Part shown: positions 1 through 7,536 of the stretch, in pieces
Layout: every line of letters begins with the position of its first letter
How positions within the stretch are numbered: the stretch's first letter is position 1
Assembly (NCBI RefSeq): GCF_001553455.1
Contig: NZ_BBOX01000083.1
Location: 1 to 57,372 of the forward strand
Direction: 5' to 3'
From: Streptomyces hygroscopicus subsp. hygroscopicus
GTDB taxonomy: Bacteria > Actinomycetota > Actinomycetes > Streptomycetales > Streptomycetaceae
DNA length: 57,372 nt
Program-made: the position numbers and the translations under genes
Notes under the pieces: generated by a model
Databases searched by the model: none
Told to the model about the DNA's origin: nothing
What the model saw: only the letters and a program-made list of their open reading frames with translations

Positions 1-234
1 GCCTCGATCGCCCGGTCCCACCGCTCCCCCGCGCCCGCGGTGCCGACGGCGGGCGGGCGCGCGCTCCGGCACCGCCTGCGGGGCCAGGTGGCCGGTGTGC
101 TCGGCGTCCACCGGATCCTTCAGCAGCTCCTCGACGACGACCACCCGGCCACCCGTCCCCCCGTCCCGTACCACCACCGGCAGGGTGCGCGCCCGGCGGG
201 CCGCCAACCGGCAGGCCCTGCGCGCATGTGCCAC
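1..234 (-). CDS. Unidentified partial coding fragment running off the left edge
   Basis: On the minus strand an open frame runs from about 300 to the left edge. A protein-like stretch contains VVVRDGGTGGRVVVVEELL followed by KDPVDAEHTGHLAPQAV; the GTG at 232-234 is one possible start. Near the edge the best-looking protein reading moves to another frame (GERWDRAIE), next to a GGGCGGGC doublet at 51-58, so the gene may carry a 4-bp slip. I do not recognise the family. It lies downstream of the protease gene on the same strand. Whether it is a live gene cannot be judged from this partial view. Confidence 0.28.
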   Translation of the reverse strand, partial: MAHARRACRLAARRARTLPVVVRDGGTGGRVVVVEELLKDPVDAEHTGHLAPQAVPERAPARRRHRGRGGAVGPGDRG

Positions 235-294
235 ATCAGGAGCGACCACCCGATCAGGGGCCCGGTTCGGGAGAGCGGGTGCCGCCCCGGGGCA

Positions 295-1509
295 TCAAGG
301 GTTCAGGACCAGTCCCTGTTCATCAAAGATCTGTTTGACGGGCTGGGAATAGCTGCCGGACGAGCCGTCCGAGAATGCGGCGCCCCCATGGATGATGCCG
401 TATCCCGTTCCGTTCATGTAGAGCGGTCCCCCACTGTCGCCGCCCTCAGTAGTGACCTTGGTCAGGATCTGGTGCCGCAATTGGGTGCCGTCGTCATAGT
501 TGACGGCACTGTCGTTGTTCACCACGCTCCCGCAGGTCACTTTTGTCGTCCTGCCGCTCTTGCACACCTGCGCGCCCTGTGCCAGGTTCACTCGATCACC
601 GACGTCGTGGATCACTTGGGCGGGCTGGCCATATCCGTTGACCATGCTGAACCACGATTCATTGGAATTGGTCCTGATGACCGCCCAGTCCGTTTGATCG
701 AGGCCACCGTAGTTGCTTTCCGCCACGTCACCCAGTTGATTCCCGGACGAGTCGTAGTACTTCTTGTTGGGCTTGACGCAGTGGCCGGCGGTGACGATGT
801 ACTTCGTGTCGTTCAGGGAATGGACGTTGAACCCGACCGAGCAGACGTTGCCTGTGGTGGACCCCGGGTCGGCAATCCTGATCTCGTCGCCCATGAGCAT
901 GGCGGTCGGCCGCATTTTGCGTGCGGCATGTTCGACCCGTACGCGATCGCCCAGTCCGGTGGCGGTGGCCTGTAACGCGCCGAGGCCGGGGTTGCCCCGG
1001 GCCCCGGGTCCGATGGTCAGCACGACCTGGTTGGCCTCCGTATCGATGTACCACGACGTGTCGGGCACGGGCACCGCCTCGCCCAGGGCTTCCTCGGCCC
1101 GGCGCAGCTCCGCGGTGGTGTGTCGCACCATCTTCGCCCGGGCACCAGTGGCTCGGACCGTCTCGGCCGCGGCGGAGTCCAGCACGGTGACCACCGGCTG
1201 CTCCACGGGAGCGTCGAGGTAGAACCCCGCGGAACGATCACCGAGCCGGGACACCAGAGCCTGGCCACGCTCGATGAGCTGAGGCTGTGCCGCCAGGTAA
1301 CGCTCGGCCCGGCCGGCGTCGATCCCGGTCCGGGCGACCAGCGCGTCAACCGATTCCGTGGACACCTCGGCGGATGCCTTCGGCCCCCGCGCGTCGTTCA
1401 CCGGCGCGGTCGCGGCTCCCGCCGCGGGAACGGTGAGTGCGGCCGTACCCAACAGCGCGACCCCACCTGCCCATAACCGTGTCTTTCGCACCTTCTTCGA
1501 TCCACGCAC
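295..1509 (-). CDS. Secreted S1-family serine protease (streptogrisin / alpha-lytic type), 404 aa
   Basis: Predicted extracellular chymotrypsin-fold endopeptidase made as a pre-pro-enzyme. A basic, hydrophobic signal peptide covers residues 1 to about 33 (ending near PAAGAATA), followed by an alpha-lytic-type pro-region of about 170 residues. The catalytic domain shows His243 in TAGHC, Asp274 in TDWAVI and Ser359 in GGDSGGPL, and cysteines placed for disulfides. The length fits streptogrisin precursors with a long propeptide. The GTG start at 1509 is chosen because AGGAG lies six bases upstream and the signal peptide begins there; a much longer open frame upstream is low-complexity Arg/Pro/Gly sequence. 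It stands alone with no partner gene. Substrate preference cannot be assigned. Confidence 0.93.
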   Translation of the reverse strand: MRGSKKVRKTRLWAGGVALLGTAALTVPAAGAATAPVNDARGPKASAEVSTESVDALVARTGIDAGRAERYLAAQPQLIERGQALVSRLGDRSAGFYLDAPVEQPVVTVLDSAAAETVRATGARAKMVRHTTAELRRAEEALGEAVPVPDTSWYIDTEANQVVLTIGPGARGNPGLGALQATATGLGDRVRVEHAARKMRPTAMLMGDEIRIADPGSTTGNVCSVGFNVHSLNDTKYIVTAGHCVKPNKKYYDSSGNQLGDVAESNYGGLDQTDWAVIRTNSNESWFSMVNGYGQPAQVIHDVGDRVNLAQGAQVCKSGRTTKVTCGSVVNNDSAVNYDDGTQLRHQILTKVTTEGGDSGGPLYMNGTGYGIIHGGAAFSDGSSGSYSQPVKQIFDEQGLVLNP

Positions 1510-2054
1510 AGTGTTCTCCTCACTTCTGTCCGGAGATGTCGGCCGAGCCCTTCCGGTACCCGGCGCCGGGTCGTCCCCCGACCCGCGCGGGCCGTGTTTC
1601 GCCATGCCGCGTTCCCCTCCCCAACCGGCGGCCCCGCATCGCGGGGCTCCCTCCCACCGGTCCGTCGACGGCTCCTGCACCGTAGACGGACCTGGAACAC
1701 CGCCACCAGAACGGATCAGGACATCGCGCATATCAACGGATTCGCACTCCTCAAGTGCCCCTGGCCGGGCGCCCGTTCGCCCCTTTCCGCCATCGCCGCC
1801 CGACGGCGATGGTGGCCGGCGGCCGGCTATGGCCGTACGGCAACGTGGTGCCGTGGGACCATGCGGAGCCGCGTGGGTACACGGTGGGAGCCGCCGTCGG
1901 TGGACCTGCTCGCCTCCCCCGCCGCCGAGCGCGCGGCCTGGCGCCCTGCCGACCGGGCCGGGGGAAGACCTGCTTGCCTTCACCGGGCGGCGGAGGCAAC
2001 ACCGCCAGGCCGCAGGGCCGGCCCGCGCGCCGCGTTCAGCCGCCTGGAATGTGA
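1510..2054. other. Gene-free stretch between the protease and the MFS remnant
   Basis: These 545 bases hold the protease promoter region on the minus strand and the left flank of the truncated transporter. Long open frames exist on both strands but encode Arg/Pro/Gly-rich, domain-free sequence typical of G+C-rich non-coding DNA. I find no convincing gene, hairpin or repeat here. Confidence 0.5.
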
Positions 2055-2992
2055 TCAGCTCCGGGCCTCTCGCGGGGCACCGTCGCGGACCATTTCGGTG
2101 CCCGCCCGGTGCTGCTCGGGGGCCTGGTCGCTTTCGCCGCGTCCTCGGCCGTGTTCGTCGCCGTACGGGACCCGGGCTGGCTGTGGGCGGCTCAGCTGGG
2201 GCAGGGGGCGGCGGCCTCCGCGTTCTCCCCGGCCGCCTCCGCGCTGGTCGCCCGGCTGAACCCGCAGGCGGGGCATGGCCGCGCGTTCGGCTCCTACGGC
2301 TTCTGCAAGAGCATCGGCTACGCCGCGGGCCCGCTGCTCGGCGGCGTGCTGGTGTGGGCGGACGGGCTGACGCTGCTGTTCGCCGTCCTGATGGTGCTGG
2401 CCACGGCGGTCGCCCTCTGGGCCGCCCTGGCGGTACCGGCCGTGCCGCCGCTGCCGAAGACGCGCCAGACGCTCGCGGACCTGGTGCGGCGGCTGGCAAA
2501 CGGGTCGTTTGTGCGGCCGGTCGCCGCCCTGGCCGCGGCCACCGCCGCCCTGTCCGTCGGCGTCGGGTTCCTTTCCCTGTCCGGCAGGGCCGACGGCCTG
2601 CCTGCCGTGGCCACCGGCGCGGCCGTGTCCGCCCTGGCCGCGTGCGCGGCCCTGGTGCAGCCGTGGGCGGGGCGCGCGCTGGACGAAGGGCGGCTGGGCA
2701 CCCGGGGCGGCCTGTCCGCGGGGCTTGCCCTGACCGCGTGCGGTTTGGCCGCCGCCGTGCTGCCCGGTGTGGCGGGCCTGCTGCCGGCGGCCGTCCTGAT
2801 CGGCGCGGGGATCGGGGTGATCACTCCGCTGGGGTTCGCCGCGCTCGCCGCCGCCACCCCCGAGGAACGCATCGGGCAGACCATGGGGGCGGCCGAACTC
2901 GGCCGTGAACTCGGCGATGCCGGGGCCCGCTGCTCGTCGCCTCGGTCGCCACCACCGTCACCCTCGGCTGGGGCTACGCCGCACCTCCATGA
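2055..2992 (+). pseudogene. MFS transporter remnant, 5'-truncated and frameshifted
   Basis: The reading opens directly after a TGA at 2052-2054, in the middle of an MFS protein: the first recognisable element is cytoplasmic motif A (GTVADHFGARPVLLGG), so the start codon and first two membrane helices are missing. About nine hydrophobic segments follow. Near the 3' end the frame breaks at the G run 2922-2925. One extra G would restore GGPLLVASVATTVTLGWGY and a natural TGA at 2990-2992. Without it the frame reads into the downstream ATPase, giving a spurious fusion. Both lesions mark a decayed gene. Its original substrate is unknown. Confidence 0.82.
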
Positions 2993-3018
2993 ACGCATGA
3001 ATCAATGTTCATTCGTTC
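2991..3018. promoter_or_regulatory. 28-bp imperfect palindrome, candidate ArsR/SmtB-type operator
   Basis: Two 14-base arms, GAACGCATGAATCA (2991-3004) and ATGTTCATTCGTTC (3005-3018), pair at most positions. The core has the TGAA/TTCA spacing common for ArsR/SmtB-family metal sensors. It lies 60 bases before the start of a P1B-4 metal ATPase. No ArsR gene is present in the window, so the cognate sensor would act in trans. Confidence 0.55.
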
Positions 3019-3077
3019 CTGTTACGGTGGTGCGGTTGGACGCTGTCCGCACGTCTGCGCAAAGGACCCCTGTCTCC

Positions 3078-5060
3078 ATGTCTTCCACCCTCACCCGCCC
3101 GGCGCTCTCCGGCGACACGGCCGTGCGCGACGCGGTCGCGCCCAGGCGCCGCACCCGGATCTTCGCGCTGCCCGAGGCCCGCTGGGCGACAGCCGCCCTG
3201 GTGCTGTTCCTGATCGCGCTGCCGCTCCACCTCCTCGGGGCGCCGGCGTGGGCCTGGGGGCCGCTGTTCGCCCTCACCTACGCCACCGGCGGCTGGGAGC
3301 CCGGCTGGGCCGGATTGCGGGCCCTGCGGGAGAAGACGCTGGACGTGGACCTGCTGATGGTCGTCGCGGCGCTGGGAGCGGCGGCGATCGGTCAGGTCCT
3401 GGACGGCGCGCTGCTGATCGTCATCTTCGCCACCTCCGGCGCGCTGGAAGCGATCGCCACCGCCCGCACCGCCGACTCGGTGCGCGGCCTGCTCGACCTC
3501 GCCCCCACCACCGCCACCCGCCTGGCCGACGACGGCACCGAGGAGACGGTCCCCACCGAGCAGCTGACCGCGGGCGAGGTCATTCTGGTGCGCCCGGGTG
3601 AGCGGATCGGCACAGACGGCCGCGTCCTGGACGGCGCCAGCGAGGTCGACCAGGCCACCATCACCGGCGAGCCCCTGCCGGTGGCCAAGCAGGAGGGCGA
3701 CGACGTGTTCGCCGGCACCCTGAACGGCACCGGCGCGCTGCGGGTGAAGGTCGAGCGCGACCCCTCGGATTCGGTGATCGCCCGGATCGTGGCCATGGTC
3801 GAGGAAGCCTCCGGGACCAAGGCCCCCACCCAGCTGTTCATCGAAAAGGTCGAACAGCGTTACAGCCTCGGCATGGTCGCCGCCACCGTCGCGCTGTTCG
3901 CGATGCCGTTGCTCTTCGGCGCCGCTCTGCAGCCGACGCTGCTGCGGGCGATGACCTTCATGATCGTGGCCTCGCCCTGCGCGGTGGTGCTGGCCACCAT
4001 GCCCCCGCTGCTGTCCGCCATCGCCAACGCCGGCCGCCACGGCGTGCTGATCAAGTCCGCCGTGGTCATGGAGCAGCTCGGCCAGGTCGACGCGGTGGCG
4101 CTGGACAAGACCGGCACACTGACCGAGGGCACCCCGCGGGTGACCGGCATCCGTCCGTTGGCTGCCTCCGGCCTGAGCGAGGAGGAGCTGCTGCGGATCG
4201 CGGCGGCCGCCGAGCACCCCAGCGAGCACCCGCTGGCCCGCGCGATCGTGGACGCCGCCCGCAGCCGCGCCCTGCACATCCCCGCGGTGGAGGACTTCAC
4301 CTCCGCCCCCGGCACCGGGGTGAGGGGCACCGTCGACGGCAAGGCGGTCGCGGTCGGCAGCCCCGCCCGGCTGCTGGCCGGCCGAGCTGACCACCCGGCT
4401 GCCGTGGAGGCTGCCCGGCTGGAGGACGAGGGCTGTACGGCGGTCCTGGTCGAGGCCGAGGGCACCCCGGTCGGGGTGCTGGGCATCGCCGACCGGCTGC
4501 GCGAGGGGGCCACCGCCACCGTCACCGCTCTCACCGGCCTGACCGGAACCGCGCCGGTGCTGGTCACCGGCGACAACCCGCGCGCCGCCGCCCGTCTGGC
4601 GGAAGAGGTCGGCATCACCGACGTCCGCGCCGGCCTTCTCCCGCACGACAAGGTCACCGCCGTCCAGGAACTGGAACAGGCCGGACGCAAGGTGCTGGTG
4701 GTCGGCGACGGCGTCAACGACGCCCCCGCGCTCGCTGCCGCCCACACCGGCATCGCCATGGGCCGGGCCGGATCCGACCTCGCCCTGGAGACCGCCGACG
4801 CCGTCGTGGTCCGCGACGAACTCGCCACCATCCCCACCGTCGTCCACCTGTCCCGCCGGGCCCGGCGCCTGGTGGTGCAGAACCTGGTCATCGCCGCCGT
4901 CTTCATCACCGGACTGGTCATCTGGGACCTGGCCGGTCACCTGCCGCTGCCGCTCGGTGTCGCCGGCCACGAGGGCTCCACCGTCATCGTGGGCCTGAAC
5001 GGCCTGCGCCTGCTGGCCGACGGCGCCTGGCGCCGCGCCCGCGGCGGGGACGGCCAGTGA
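3078..5060 (+). CDS. P1B-4-type heavy-metal-exporting ATPase (CtpD/CtpJ/CoaT class), 660 aa
   Basis: Predicted inner-membrane P-type ATPase that exports a transition metal (Co2+, Fe2+ or Zn2+ are usual for this class). Seen: actuator TGE near residue 196, phosphorylation loop DKTGTLT near 343, nucleotide-binding SEHPLA, and hinge GDGVNDAP near 543. The membrane metal site is SPC near 299 rather than CPC, and the last helices contain HEGST near 631; this SPC plus HEGS/GT pair defines subgroup P1B-4. There is no N-terminal metal-binding domain, and the length matches mycobacterial CtpD and CtpJ. The ATG at 3078 has AAAGGA upstream; an in-frame ATG at 2997 would sit inside the putative operator. 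Its stop overlaps the next gene (GTGA). The exact metal is unresolved. Confidence 0.93.
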   Translation: MSSTLTRPALSGDTAVRDAVAPRRRTRIFALPEARWATAALVLFLIALPLHLLGAPAWAWGPLFALTYATGGWEPGWAGLRALREKTLDVDLLMVVAALGAAAIGQVLDGALLIVIFATSGALEAIATARTADSVRGLLDLAPTTATRLADDGTEETVPTEQLTAGEVILVRPGERIGTDGRVLDGASEVDQATITGEPLPVAKQEGDDVFAGTLNGTGALRVKVERDPSDSVIARIVAMVEEASGTKAPTQLFIEKVEQRYSLGMVAATVALFAMPLLFGAALQPTLLRAMTFMIVASPCAVVLATMPPLLSAIANAGRHGVLIKSAVVMEQLGQVDAVALDKTGTLTEGTPRVTGIRPLAASGLSEEELLRIAAAAEHPSEHPLARAIVDAARSRALHIPAVEDFTSAPGTGVRGTVDGKAVAVGSPARLLAGRADHPAAVEAARLEDEGCTAVLVEAEGTPVGVLGIADRLREGATATVTALTGLTGTAPVLVTGDNPRAAARLAEEVGITDVRAGLLPHDKVTAVQELEQAGRKVLVVGDGVNDAPALAAAHTGIAMGRAGSDLALETADAVVVRDELATIPTVVHLSRRARRLVVQNLVIAAVFITGLVIWDLAGHLPLPLGVAGHEGSTVIVGLNGLRLLADGAWRRARGGDGQ

Positions 5061-5483
5061 GCCGCCGCAGCCGCAAAGCCGCCCCCGCGAACGCGGGGGC
5101 GGCCCGCTGCACGGTCACCGTCTGCCGCGGCTGCTGCCGCGGCACCGCGAAGACCCCCGCTCCGGACCACGCCGCCCGGCTCGACCAGCTCCGCTCATCC
5201 CTCGCACAGAGCGCCCAGGTACGCATCACCGGCTGCCCGGGCGCCTGCGAGCACGCCAACGTCATCGTCATCCAGCCCTCGGCCGCCGGTCGCCGGTCGC
5301 GCGGCCGGCGGCCGGCCCGTCTGGCCCGGCCTGGTCAACGACCGGGACGCCGCGGACGACATCGCGGCCTGGGTCGCGCGGGCTGCTCCTGGTCAATGCG
5401 CCGTTCTGGACGTCGCCTCATGCCGTATGGCGATGACTGACCCGGCAGAATCCCGGCCGATGCCCATGACCATGGCTGGATAA
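5057..5483 (+). pseudogene. (2Fe-2S) ferredoxin-domain protein, frameshifted by a 7-bp duplication
   Basis: The gene begins with GTG overlapping the ATPase stop, so the two were translationally coupled. The 5' half encodes a thioredoxin-like (2Fe-2S) ferredoxin domain with cysteines in CTVTVCRGCC and GCPGAC. After the codons for QPSAAGR the sequence CCGGTCG occurs twice in tandem (5286-5299). Removing one copy restores GRAAGGRPVWPGLVNDRDAA and an open frame to TAA at 5481-5483. As written the frame instead drifts into Arg-rich sequence and ends near 5440. The partner role next to a metal ATPase is unknown. A sequencing error is possible, but an exact tandem duplication is a natural slippage product. 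Confidence 0.8.
5286..5299 (+). repeat. Tandem 7-bp duplication causing a frameshift
   Basis: CCGGTCG occurs at 5286-5292 and again at 5293-5299. Deleting one unit restores the downstream ferredoxin-gene frame. Confidence 0.85.
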
Positions 5484-5570
5484 AATGGACGCGTCGGGAC
5501 CCTTCACCGCGCAGCAGGAGTTGTTCACCCGCTCAGGCAAGGGCGGCCGACCGATTCGAAGGGGTGCATC

Positions 5571-5936
5571 ATGGCCAAACAGATCACCTGTCGCAGGGTC
5601 TACGAGGACACCTCGCCGAAGGACGGCAGGCGCGTTCTGGTCGACCGGGTCTGGCCCCGGGGCATGCGCAAGGAGGACGCACATCTGGACGAGTGGCTGC
5701 GCGATGTCGCCCCGTCCAGCGACTTGCGCACGTGGTACGCCCATGAACCCAGCCGCTTCGCCGAGTTCCGTCGCCGCTACCTGGCGGAGCTCCGCGACGT
5801 CGGACACCGCGATGCGGCCGAACACCTGCGTGACCTGGCGGCGCACGACAAGCTCATGCTGCTGACCGCCACCAGGGATGTCGACCACAGCCAGGCCGCT
5901 GTCCTCGCTGAATGGCTGACCAAGGGCGGCGGGTGA
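5571..5936 (+). CDS. DUF488 (YeaO-like) family protein, 121 aa
   Basis: A compact cytoplasmic protein of the DUF488/YeaO family, whose biochemical role is not established. The family signature is clear: an N-terminal RRVYEDTSPKDGRRVL, the core VDRVWPRGMRKE, and a C-terminal LLTATRDVDHSQAAVLAEWL. The length equals the usual family length of about 115-125 residues. The ATG at 5571 has AAGGGG eight bases upstream. It follows the decayed ferredoxin gene by about 90 bases with its own ribosome site and is probably transcribed separately. Confidence 0.9.
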   Translation: MAKQITCRRVYEDTSPKDGRRVLVDRVWPRGMRKEDAHLDEWLRDVAPSSDLRTWYAHEPSRFAEFRRRYLAELRDVGHRDAAEHLRDLAAHDKLMLLTATRDVDHSQAAVLAEWLTKGGG

Positions 5937-6104
5937 CGGAGACGTCGGACGCCGGCGCGGACTCCGCCGCTTCGGCGTGCGCACACGGGCACGCAACCCG
6001 CCCCGCTCCTGGCCAGACCGGGGGGCGGGCTGACCGTCCCCGGTCACACCGGTCACACCGTGCCGGGGATCCTGTGCCGTCCGAAGACGTGAAGAGGGAT
6101 GGCA

Positions 6105-6509
6105 ATGCGAGCGAACATCGTCCGGCACGAGAGCATGATGGTGAGCTACACCGTGGTGAACGGCTGGACCGTTGTCGAGATCGACGGCGATGTGGACGCC
6201 CGCACTGCCTCCATGGTCCGTGAAGCGGTGATCAAGCTCATTGATGAGGGACACCACCACTTCGTCCTGGACCTGGGCTTCGTCACCTTCATGGACTCGA
6301 TGGGACTGGGCGTGATCGTGGCGATCACGAAACGCATCCGTGAGCACGAGGGCTCACTGCGCATCGGGTCCGTCTCCGGCCGGATACTCCGGATCTTCGA
6401 CCTCAGCGGCCTGCGTGACTCCTACGAGATCTGCCCCTCAACAGAGGAGGCGACGCGATCCGCCCCTTCACTCGGCAACCTCGCCCACTGGCCCCACGCC
6501 CCCGGCTGA
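6105..6509 (+). CDS. STAS-domain anti-sigma factor antagonist (RsbV/BldG-like)
   Basis: Predicted cytoplasmic anti-anti-sigma factor: its unphosphorylated form would bind an RsbW-type anti-sigma kinase and free a sigma factor. The single STAS domain spans residues 10 to about 112. The phosphorylatable serine lies in TFMDSMGLGV, and GSLRIGSVSGRILRIFDLSGL matches the helix and C-terminal strand of the family. A short unstructured tail follows. I prefer the ATG at 6105, seven bases after GAGG, over the ATG at 6099, which abuts the ribosome site. No anti-sigma kinase or sigma gene lies nearby, so its partner is encoded elsewhere. Confidence 0.88.
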   Translation: MRANIVRHESMMVSYTVVNGWTVVEIDGDVDARTASMVREAVIKLIDEGHHHFVLDLGFVTFMDSMGLGVIVAITKRIREHEGSLRIGSVSGRILRIFDLSGLRDSYEICPSTEEATRSAPSLGNLAHWPHAPG

Positions 6510-6511
6510 GG

Positions 6512-6620
6512 AACGCCGCCGAAGCACCCGTCTTCGGGAATCCCGACGGAGACCGGCTGCGGTTCTTCGAGATCAACGTGCTCTCCGGGGTGCGTCTGGC
6601 GTGCCATAGTCCCGTTCCTC
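6512..6620 (+). pseudogene. Possible 3' remnant of a glyoxalase/VOC-fold protein
   Basis: A short frame encodes VFGNPDGDRLRFFEIN, which resembles the last beta strand of glyoxalase/bleomycin-resistance proteins (F-x-D/N-P-D-G-N-x-hydrophobic-E). There is no start and no upstream domain, and the frame has no stop before the next gene. The assignment rests on about 16 residues and is weak. Confidence 0.3.
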
Positions 6621-6707
6621 CTTGGCCGAGCCGCCTCGCTTCACCCGCCAGAGCCGGACCGCTTCTCGCCTCCGCCGGGCGGGGCCGAGGCGGTGATTGC
6701 GCCCGTG

Positions 6708-7382
6708 TCAGAGGTGGTCGCCGAGCAGGACGCGGCGGACGTGGTGGAGGTGTGTGCGCATGGCGTCGCGGGCGGCCTGCGGGTCGCGTTCGCGGACGGC
6801 GGTGACGATCTGCTCGTGTTCGGTGCAGTAGCAGCGGTGGCGTTCGGGGGTGAAGCTGCGGCGCTTGAGCCCGCCCCATACGGGCTGGCGGCGGGCGTCG
6901 ATGAGCAGCGAGCTGACGCTGATGAGGACCTCGTTGTGGGTGGCCAGGGCGAAGCTGTGGTGCAGGGCGGTGTCCCAGCGTTCGAACTCCTCTGAGCCGG
7001 CGGCCTGCTCGCCGCCGCGCAGGCAGCGCTCCATCTCCGCCAGGTCCGCGCCGGTGGCGGAGGCGACGGCCAGCGGCATCAGCTCCGGTTCCAGGACCAG
7101 GCGCGAGGCCATGATCTCCGCGGGGCTGGCCTGGTGGGCGGCGCCACTGGGGCGGGTGGTGTTGTCAGGAGCGACGAAGGTGCCGCGACCGACGTGGCGC
7201 AGGACGATGCCGCGTGCTTCCAGGTCCTGCAGGGCGGCGCGGACCGCGGCTCTGCCGACCCCGGTGGCGGCGGCCAGGTCCCGTTCGGTGGGCAGGCGGT
7301 CGCCGGGCTTCAGGCCACCGGTGTCGATGATCTCTTGCACATGCTTGAGCACGGTGGCGGCGGGCCCCACGGCGTGGTCCAT
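6708..7382 (-). CDS. GntR-family (FadR/FCD subfamily) transcriptional regulator, 224 aa
   Basis: Predicted repressor of the divergent FAH/hydrolase-amidohydrolase operon. An N-terminal winged helix (residues 1-70; GLKPGDRLPTERDLAAATGV, then a recognition helix) is followed by an FCD ligand-binding domain with the metal/acid-binding pattern around ERWDTALHHSFALATHN and C-terminal EHEQIVTAVRERD. The ATG at 7382 is preceded by GGGAGGGA at good spacing; a TTG slightly upstream lacks a site. Matched 18-bp elements at 7397-7414 and 7507-7524 flank the shared intergenic region and are the likely operators. The ligand is probably a substrate or product of the divergent enzymes. Confidence 0.92.
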   Translation of the reverse strand: MDHAVGPAATVLKHVQEIIDTGGLKPGDRLPTERDLAAATGVGRAAVRAALQDLEARGIVLRHVGRGTFVAPDNTTRPSGAAHQASPAEIMASRLVLEPELMPLAVASATGADLAEMERCLRGGEQAAGSEEFERWDTALHHSFALATHNEVLISVSSLLIDARRQPVWGGLKRRSFTPERHRCYCTEHEQIVTAVRERDPQAARDAMRTHLHHVRRVLLGDHL

Positions 7383-7396
7383 CCGACTCCCTCCCT

Positions 7397-7414
7397 GAAC
7401 CAATGGGGACCAAT
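7397..7414 (-). promoter_or_regulatory. 18-bp GntR operator candidate, copy 1
   Basis: Read on the minus strand the element is ATTGGTCCCCATTGGTTC: two ATTGGT units ten bases apart. It matches copy 2 at 16 of 18 positions in opposite orientation and lies just upstream of the regulator's ribosome site, well placed for autorepression. Confidence 0.65.
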
Positions 7415-7453
7415 GCTAGCACCCCGCTTCGCCAACGCATGAGATATCGAGCC

Positions 7454-7482
7454 TTGACCTCCCGGAATCGCGAACCTAGTCT
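7454..7482 (+). promoter_or_regulatory. Sigma-70-type promoter for the FAH-hydrolase operon
   Basis: TTGACC (7454-7459) and TAGTCT (7477-7482) are separated by exactly 17 bases. Copy 2 of the operator lies 24 bases downstream of the -10, positioned to block transcription from this promoter. Confidence 0.6.
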
Positions 7483-7506
7483 CACCGATACGAACCGATT
7501 CCCGAG

Positions 7507-7524
7507 ATTGGTTCGCATTGGTTC
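7507..7524 (+). promoter_or_regulatory. 18-bp GntR operator candidate, copy 2
   Basis: ATTGGTTCGCATTGGTTC is a tandem repeat of ATTGGTTC at a ten-base period, mirrored by copy 1 across the intergenic region. A further inverted half-site, GAACCGAT, lies at 7492-7499. Confidence 0.65.
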
Positions 7525-7536
7525 TCTGGAGGTTCG

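Noticed and set aside
2109..5060. A 983-codon frame joining an MFS region to the metal ATPase
   Set aside because: The join follows a one-base loss in a G run; the ATPase has its own start at 3078 and family-typical length. The fusion is a by-product of pseudogene decay.
5057..5440. Ferredoxin gene accepted as an intact 127-codon protein
   Set aside because: The C-terminal third is Arg-rich out-of-frame sequence; removing the 7-bp duplication restores a convincing domain.
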